Below, piece after piece: positions 59,341-64,000 of a stretch of DNA of 64,000 nt. Numbering within the stretch: the stretch's first letter is position 1; the number at the start of each line of letters is the position of its first letter. Source of the stretch: Anopheles merus (taxonomy: Eukaryota > Arthropoda > Insecta > Diptera > Culicidae); the NCBI RefSeq assembly GCF_017562075.2, contig NC_054081.1, forward strand, positions 10,848,915-10,912,914, written 5' to 3'. Under the pieces are notes generated by a model. It made no database searches, had not been told where the DNA came from, and worked only from the letters and a program-made list of their open reading frames with translations. Both the position numbers and the translations under genes were made by a program.

Positions 59341-61213
59341 CTACGTGTCAAAATAGCACCTCTTTCATTAATTCAACGAGCGTACTGATAATACTACAAC
59401 AAACACCACGGCTATTGAAAGATTGCAATTTTCAAAAAAGACTCAAAAAATGTTAACCTCAAAAACTCCCACCCACAGCTAAACAACTGCAACCGAAATG
59501 TTCATATCGCTGATCAAATACAAGCCGCGGTCCGTTGGTGGTTGGCGCGTTCGTTTTAAAATGTTGCTCCGCTGGCATAATGTGCACCCACTACCACCGC
59601 CACAAAACGGCGTTTTTGTGTCTGTGTGTGTGTGTGTGTGTGTTGCCTCTCTGTCACCACACACCGTACCGAGGCGAGGGAAAAAAACCCCTCCGCGCGC
59701 AGTATTCCAGTGGGCCGCACACTTATCTAGGTGAAGGAGTAAAAGCATTTCTGCTCGTGATTGCACCGACGAAGTTAGCGCGAAATAATGGTACAATTTT
59801 ATGCCCCGCTCGCCGATTTCCCCGGCCTGCTCGGTATTCCTACCAACAGACACACACACTGAAAGAAGGAGAAAAAACGACAAATGCCCAGAAATGACCG
59901 TGTGTGTGTGAGAGAGAGAGATAGAGAAAGTGAAAAGGAAGAGAGCACCGCTAAGGATAATAGTATTGCGCGGATTATGCCCACCGTGTTCTGCTTGCTC
60001 TTTTCTTTTTTCTTTTTTCTTTTTTTTTTTTTGGTCCAGCCAGGAAAAGAGTGGAGTGAAATGCGCTGCTACATATTTTCACTTTACAGTGAATAGATTT
60101 GATGACGTTCACAAGCGCGCGAGGCTCACGCCACGCGATGACAGGATCCCGACGATGTCGTAGCGCGAAGATTTATGGTCATTTTGAAACCCCAGCTAGC
60201 GTTTATTTGCCTTTCGCTATTTTTTTTTTGTTTTTTTTTTTTGCTTTACTGTTACGATCCCTCGAGGGCAGGGGAGAGGGAGTAAAGGCACGGGGAGCGA
60301 CCGACTTTGCTACCGTAGCGCTCTATTACACCTTCTGGGCGCGTTTTATTAGAGCCACCGCAGTGCCGCTGAAAGAGCCGTAGCTCCGATGAGATTATGG
60401 GAGAAATTTAATTACGAAGGTTAATTGTTGCTCGCGCGAAAATGAAGATGGAAGCGATGGGAGTGAAGGAGAGAGAGAGAGAGAGAGTTGTTTCACTCAC
60501 TCACCCCATCCTTGCAAGTGTCCGCTTTTTTTCTGCGGGAACAGAGGACTCGCAGCTCTCAGCAATGTTGCTTCCGGGAGCGTGCCGGTTGATCTTTGCG
60601 GCGCAATGAAAAGCAGATTACAAGCAACTTGACTTTGCTCGTAAAACGTGATTAATGCTTTCGTGTACAGCAACACAAAGCCTCACACCCACACACACAC
60701 ACACACAGGCACATAAACACAGCACTGTTGTGGTGGTTTCACTGGGCGCAGCACACGAATGACAACCCCGCTCCGACGACGACGTACGTTAATTCAATAC
60801 GCCACCGGGACAAATGTTTGATGCCCAGTTGCAGGGAAATTGAAAATCCTGGAATGTACCGCCCCGGGGGTGCCCATCCCATCCCACCAAAGTGAAAACC
60901 AGTTCGCATCCAGCCGGTGAAGGTGAGTGTAATAATCAAATTAAAAGCAATAATAAGGCAAAGTGTTGAACCGAGCAAGTATCCGCCCCGGGAGGGCCGG
61001 CTCGCGTTGAAAACCCCCAGCTGGGGGAAGGTTTCGATGGTGCGACATTCGTCTGGCAAGAGCATGGCTGGAATGAGATCTTATCCCGAAAGATGGCGAT
61101 GGCTCCTGGGTGACGACCGCATGCCGTTGGAATTTCGAGCAGCATTCGCCGAGCGCTCGCCCGTAGAAACGCTGTGCAAAGAAGCGCTGCCAGTACCGAA
61201 TGCCAGACTTATC

Positions 61214-61619
61214 GCGCTCTCTGAGCACAGTGCGAAAGTGCTAGCACAGTGCTAGCTCTTTCGCACAGTGCGCTCTCTGAGCACAGTGCGAAATGCTAGC
61301 ACAGTGCTAGCATTTTCGCACAGTGCGCTCTCTGAGCACAGTGCGAAAGTGCTAGCACAGTGCTAGCACTTCCGCACTGTGCTCAGAGAGCGCACTGTGC
61401 GAAAGTGCTAACACTGTGCTACCACTTCCGCACTGTGCTCAGAGAGCGCACTGTGCGAAAGTGCTAGCACTGTGCTAGCACTGTGCGAAAGTGCTAGCAC
61501 TGTGCTAGCACTTCCGCACTGGTTCCAAGTGCGCACTGTGCGCACAGTGCGCACAGCACACTAAAGGCAATGTGCGTGTGCGCACAGCACACTTAATTGT
61601 GCTACTTTACCCAACACTA
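61214..61619. repeat. Array of nested palindromes, probably in a mobile element
   Basis: Three units of 55-56 bp start at 61214, 61270 and 61325 (GCGCTCTCTGAGCACAGTGC, then GCGAAAGTGCTAGCAC and its mirror). They are followed by two units in the opposite orientation and a degenerate GTGCGCACA tail. Every unit is itself a palindrome around GTGCTAGCAC. The largest is 61325-61393: two 34-nt arms around one base with a single mismatch. The right end TTTACCCAACACTA (61606-61619) matches the GTTACCCATCACTA end of the decamer element at 27350, so this is probably the core of a related element whose left end is lost or unrecognised. Confidence 0.85.
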
Positions 61620-61779
61620 GTCGTGAGCGTATAAATGTATCTTTAGTAGAAGCTGCATCAATTTAGCATATGAATAATTTTGGTTCGAGAATTGCTTGTG
61701 CTACTCCTATTTAAGACTTGCAGGTCCAGAAGAGGCCGTCTAGTCTCATATGTTAGGGGCTGATCCATATGACATGATA

Positions 61780-62600
61780 TGAGTCGTACAGAGTTCCCCG
61801 GAGTAGAACAGAGTCGTCGGAGTTGTCCAGAGTCGAACAGAGTCGTCGGAGTTGTCTGGAGTTGTCCACAGCCACTTAGAGTCGTTGGGACTTGTTTGGA
61901 GTTGTCCGGAGTCAAAGTTGTCGGGAGTTGGAGTCGTCCGGAGTCGGGGTCAAAAGCCTGTATACGAAGTGCACGCACAAAGAGAATGACAAAAAGACAC
62001 CAAATGAAATGTCTGATCACTAGCGCACTGCACCAGATGGCTCCAGTTGACTCCGACAGACTCCTGGTTACCTCCGATCGACTCGGGGCAATTCTGAATG
62101 ATTCCAACTTCAGTCGACTCTAGACGACTTCGACTCCGGACAACTCCAAACGAGTCCCAAACGATTCCGAACGACTCAGGACAACTCCGGAAAACTCCGA
62201 GGACTCTGTACGACTCTGAACGATTCCAACCCAGATGACTACGACTCCGGACAACTCTATACGACTCGGGACAACTCCAAACGAGTCCCAACGACTCCGA
62301 ACGACTCTGGACAACTCCGGACAACTCCGACGACTCTGTGCGACTCTGATCATCTCCATCCCAGATAACTACGACTCCGGACAACTCCGACTCCGGATGA
62401 CTCCGGATGATTCCGGTCGACTTGGACGACTCTGTACAATTCTGGGCGACTCTAAATGACGCCGAATGACTCCGAACAACTCCGAACGACTCCGGATGAC
62501 TCCGGACGACTCAAAAAACTCTGTACGGCTTCGGACGACTCCGACCCGGACGACTACAATTCCGACTCCGTACGACTCTGACTCCGGGTGGAAGTAGTTG
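61780..62600. repeat. Decamer minisatellite block, copy 3
   Basis: GTCGTCGGAGTTGTCCGGAG-type units (61780-61950) switch to the opposite strand (GACTCCGGACAACTCC, 62040-62600). Between them is a non-decamer core with CACCAAATGAAATGTCTGAT (62000-62019) that matches CACGAAATGAAATATTTGAT at 36669. It is the same family as 26008-27350 and 36530-38238, but no termini were identified. Confidence 0.75.
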
Positions 62601-64000
62601 TGCGGTGCGATTAGATTATCGGAACAAAGCCATGTTGGCTTGAATAGATGTAATACAAGCAACCACTAATTAGTGCGCACATTAGCACAACCATCCTGGA
62701 CAAGAATTTCAAGAATTTTTGGCTATCGCGCATAGAGAAATTACGCCGCGGTAATTAGATATAACATGTATCAGCCCTTTTTTTATGAACTGGTGTCACC
62801 CAACAAGACTTCTAGTCAGTAGAATACTTTGTACTGTACAGAGAGAAAGAAAGAGAACTTGATCAAGTGGACCAGTGGCTCGGAAAGACATGTTGAGCAC
62901 TTCAGCAAGAGTACTGCCACAATCGCTTCCAAAACGATTTCTACTGGATTGTTTTGCAAAACTTGTGCGTCAATTCACCAGAATGTTTTCTTGGGGCTTA
63001 ACTTTTGTACATTTTGTGTCAAACTCTGAGGAATTATTTCTTTTGAAACCAAGATTTGTACTACATTTGCAATAAAACTGCTAAAATCTTGTGCCCTGTG
63101 TGATGTGACTTATTCCCGAAAGGATTTATTGATGACAATAATGAAGATCCCGATCATTATCTGAGGGCATTACGGGTACGTAAACGCCCCAGACTTTAAA
63201 GCGTGTCTACAGCGGCACATTACGGTAAGGATTGTGCGGAAAATGCCATAATCGAACTATAAAATGTCAATTAGCCGATCTCATTATCCTATTTTCCCAT
63301 GTCGCCGACAGGGCAGCAAGCTCGCCCACACGAGATCTGGTATCGCAACTACGAGCGTCCACCAGCGACACGCATCCACCTGCTGCCTGCTGCCCAACCG
63401 GCACGCACGATCAATCTTGTCGACCGCGTTGCAGCCCTCGCTCGGTCCCTCCTGCCGTGCTGCTGCGCGACATCATAAATCGTCCGGTAAATTTATGAAC
63501 TGCGGGCCGAATATTGATCACCGCGTGCCACCAGATGCTTGGGCACGCGTACCGCATCGTGCCTGCCATGCGGCAATGCAGGCCCAGTTTGTTGTTTCTC
63601 AACAACCACCGCGCAGAGTTTGCTCACTCTCGTGCCTTGCCGTGCCGTACCCGTCCCTAGGCAGCTCTCCGCACAGCGTTGCAATTTTCGCAAATTTTCC
63701 AGACACTTTGCCCAAACCTAGGTCCACCCCATTCGCCCACCGCTCCATGCCATTCCAGCGCCAAGGACAAGTGTCAATCCATGTCGTAGCGTGTTCCTAG
63801 CGCCCGACGCTGATAGATGCGAAACCCACAACACACCCAGCTTATCATCGACCGTTCAGTCGCCCGGGTGTTGAGGCGGGGTGGCTGTGGAAAACTACGC
63901 AGCCGAAGCGAACCCATCTCAGACACACATGAGCGCCTCCGCTGGGCGAAGACGTCCAGCAGCGGGACGGAGCGGGTAAAAACCAAAACCGGAACGTCAA
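62601..64000. other. Spacer without a supported gene
   Basis: AT-rich to about 63230, then GC-rich to the window end. The 178-codon frame at 63264 (+) has no recognisable domain and is not called. Confidence 0.45.

Larger units (their letters stand above)
57148..61213. other. Spacer without a supported gene
   Basis: 57420-58600 is GC-rich with overlapping open frames on both strands (the longest is 193 codons, 57622-58203 minus), none with domain features. Microsatellites: TC then CA (58715-58774), TG (59621-59643), T-runs (60000-60035) and CA (60686-60707). One strong 19-bp motif copy lies at 59323. Confidence 0.45.

Noticed and set aside
61214..61560. CRISPR-like regular repeat array
   Set aside because: The units are contiguous palindromes without unique spacers, in a eukaryotic genome. 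Not CRISPR.
61570..61620. Helitron 3' end (hairpin AGCACA/TGTGCT followed by CTAG)
   Set aside because: The structure fits a Helitron end, but the TTACCCAWCACTA terminus also matches an element with an 8-bp duplication at 27350, which favours hAT. Left as a weaker alternative.
63264..63800. 178-codon frame near the window end
   Set aside because: No recognisable domain, low-complexity Ser/Arg/Pro-rich composition and no splice support. Could be revisited with transcript data.

Overview
The window reads as nuclear DNA of a mosquito, most likely Anopheles. The reasons are an insect-type biogenic-amine receptor split by a large intron, dense (CA)n/(TG)n/(TC)n microsatellites, mixed AT- and GC-rich blocks, mosquito-like non-LTR retrotransposon remnants, a tRNA-derived SINE with a GAA tail, and many short inverted-repeat elements with TA, TAT or 8-bp target duplications. 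The species is inferred from sequence style, not proven. Only one host protein-coding gene can be supported. Almost all other open frames are shadows, microsatellite translations or chance frames in GC-rich spacer. LAYOUT. 1-9.7 kb holds no exon. It contains a cluster of inverted-repeat elements (2.6-3.4 kb), two reverse-transcriptase remnants around a SINE (6.06-7.4 kb) and microsatellites. It is probably an intron of the receptor gene, whose 5' exons (TM1-TM4) are not in the window. 9679-13628 carries the last two coding exons of a class-A amine GPCR, best read as the alpha2-adrenergic-like octopamine receptor (TM5 in the first exon; long third intracellular loop, TM6, TM7 and stop in the second). 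The 2.77-kb intron between them is mostly one hAT-like element (8-bp duplication CCTTAGAG) with two other elements nested in it. 13.6-32 kb is gene-free, A/C-rich on the + strand and packed with CA repeats and A-runs. It may include a very long 3' UTR and is interrupted by a triple MITE array, a dead Tc1/mariner-type transposase and an element filled with a decameric minisatellite. 32-51.7 kb is GC-richer spacer with a second decamer element, a 1.8-kb TA-flanked element and a decayed retrotransposon ORF2 end. 51.7-57.1 kb is a transposon nest: an hAT-like element holding two further elements, then a long-arm inverted-repeat cluster holding a near-intact 372-bp MITE. 61.2-62.6 kb has an array of nested palindromes followed by a third decamer block. 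MOST INTERESTING. (1) A motif of about 19 bp, of the form GCGCC(T/C)(A/G)AA(A/G/T)(G/T)TATGCAAA, recurs at least ten times on both strands in otherwise unique DNA, sometimes as close inverted pairs. It matches no mobile element seen here and looks like a cis-regulatory or architectural site. (2) The 61.2-61.6 kb palindrome array contains a 69-nt almost perfect palindrome. (3) Minisatellite-filled elements share TAGTG(A/T)TGG-type termini, and one has a perfect 8-bp target duplication. (4) Two hAT-like elements 40 kb apart were each invaded by a GGGTA-ended element of almost the same length and design.
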